Assembly (NCBI GenBank): GCA_030666985.1
Contig: DAOUWT010000184.1
Coordinates: forward strand, 1-5,784
DNA length: 5,784 nt
Source: Chloroflexota bacterium
GTDB lineage: Bacteria > Chloroflexota > Anaerolineae > Anaerolineales > UBA11858
Direction: 5' to 3'
The notes under the pieces were generated by a model. The model searched no databases and was not told the DNA's origin. It was given only the letters and a program-made list of their open reading frames with translations. Below are positions 5,000-5,784 of this stretch, piece by piece (positions within the stretch are counted from its first letter, which is position 1; each line of letters opens with the position of its first letter). The translations under genes and the position numbers were made by a program.

Positions 5000-5784
5000 T
5001 ATTCCACAATCCCAGCTTCTTGCATAGCAAAATAGATTTTTTCTGCACTGAAGGGCGGGCCTTCCATGCGGATACCCACAGCATCATAGATAGCATTAGC
5101 AATGGCGGCTGCGGTGGGAACCATAGAATGTTCGCCAACGCCACGCGCCCCCCACGGGCCATCATCCTGAGGGACTTCAACAATAATGGATATCAATTCA
5201 GCGGGGGCATCCATTGTGGTTGCAATGCGATAGTCTACAAAACTGGGATTCTGGAGGTGCCCATCCACTAATTTTAATTCTTCAAACAATGCCGAACTCA
5301 TACCTTGGACAAGACCACCCTCCATTTGAGCCTCAACCAAGGCGGGGTTAATGGCTCTGCCAACATCATAAGCAGAGACACCCTTCAAGATTTCAACCTG
5401 GCCTGTATCCAAATCAACTTCTAATTCAACAGATTGTATCCCGGTAGTATAGTGAACGACTGACCGTTCTCCTTGGCCTGTTTCTGGGTCTAGGCCAGTC
5501 ACATAAGTTGGCATGAACTTGCCGCGACCTATTATTGGGCCTCCCATCCAGCCCTGATCATCAGGCTTGGGCATGCCGTAGACGACAATGTTTTTGAGAG
5601 GTATTTCTTGTTCGCTTTTATATGATATGACAATGCCGTCATGGATATCGAGATCTTCGGGGTCTTCTTCCCAGGCTTCTGAGACCACATCTAAAATTTG
5701 GGTTCGAGCATCAAGGGCGGCTGCAACCACGGCGTTACCCATGCTCCAGGTGAGGCGGCTGGCAACAGTTTGCCATTCATAAGG
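4999..5784 (-). CDS. Second molybdopterin-binding large subunit (CoxL/XdhA-like), 5' part outside window
   Basis: The C-terminal 261 residues of a xanthine dehydrogenase family large subunit. The frame stays open to the window edge and reads PYEWQTVASRLTWSMGNAV at its start, matching the ASR-containing cofactor loop, so the Met encoded at 5742 is internal and not a start. Further motifs are DVGRAINP (140-147 of the visible part), a following EAQMEGGLVQG where the family usually has GQ, and GARGVGEHSMVPT, whose glutamate (218 of the visible part, codon 5131-5133) is the presumed catalytic base. The fragment differs clearly from the large subunit at 18-2360 around the same motifs, so it is a distinct paralog and not a recent duplicate. 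Its own small and medium subunits, if any, lie outside the window. The active-site loop that would help predict substrate is not included. Confidence 0.92.
   Translation of the reverse strand, partial: PYEWQTVASRLTWSMGNAVVAAALDARTQILDVVSEAWEEDPEDLDIHDGIVISYKSEQEIPLKNIVVYGMPKPDDQGWMGGPIIGRGKFMPTYVTGLDPETGQGERSVVHYTTGIQSVELEVDLDTGQVEILKGVSAYDVGRAINPALVEAQMEGGLVQGMSSALFEELKLVDGHLQNPSFVDYRIATTMDAPAELISIIVEVPQDDGPWGARGVGEHSMVPTAAAIANAIYDAVGIRMEGPPFSAEKIYFAMQEAGIVE

Noticed and set aside
4999..5742. Complete 247-residue gene starting at the ATG at 5742
   Set aside because: The frame continues without a stop to 5784, and the residues before that Met (VASRLTWS) are part of a conserved family loop, so the gene is truncated by the window edge.

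Overview
The window is a bacterial oxidoreductase locus, and every supported gene lies on the minus strand. Read in the direction of transcription (high to low coordinates) it holds five genes. They are the 3' part of a molybdopterin-binding large subunit of the xanthine dehydrogenase / CoxL superfamily (4999-5784, entering from beyond the window), an NmrA-like NAD(P)-binding protein (4142-4999), and then a complete three-subunit molybdenum hydroxylase in the order FAD subunit (3013-3897), 2Fe-2S subunit (2464-2940) and molybdopterin subunit (18-2360). The three-subunit set should form one cytoplasmic enzyme: substrate is hydroxylated or oxidised at Mo in the large subunit, electrons cross two [2Fe-2S] clusters in the small subunit, and they leave through FAD in the medium subunit. 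The large subunit lacks the cysteine loop of true Mo-Cu carbon monoxide dehydrogenases, so the substrate cannot be named.

The non-coding DNA is the unusual part. Each of the three subunit genes is preceded, immediately upstream of its Shine-Dalgarno sequence, by an array of degenerate 7-bp repeats (2372-2462, 2960-3029, 3914-3962). Two arrays belong to one TATTGGA/TCCAATA family and each switches orientation internally, so that it can fold into a long hairpin. The third is an unrelated heptad. One array also supplies the last codons and the stop of the FAD subunit.

Between the NmrA-like gene and the FAD subunit lies a mirror-image element (4004-4119). It has two 49-nt halves in inverted orientation around an 18-nt spacer, each half with two tetraloop hairpins joined by the linker GGCTAA-N3-ACGAAAC. 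The halves differ at 15 positions. Twelve of these are stem positions that fall into six base pairs with both partners changed, which is strong internal evidence that the fold is conserved. A further perfect palindrome (4122-4137) abuts it. This looks like a REPIN- or MITE-like mobile repeat or a structured RNA, and it is the best candidate here for something undescribed.

Organism: moderate base composition, abundant intergenic heptad repeats and multi-hairpin repeats, and divergent Mo-hydroxylase genes suggest an environmental bacterium with a repeat-rich genome. Chloroflexota (Anaerolineae-like) is my guess, at low confidence and with no marker gene to support it. No rRNA, tRNA, CRISPR array, transposase or phage gene is visible.
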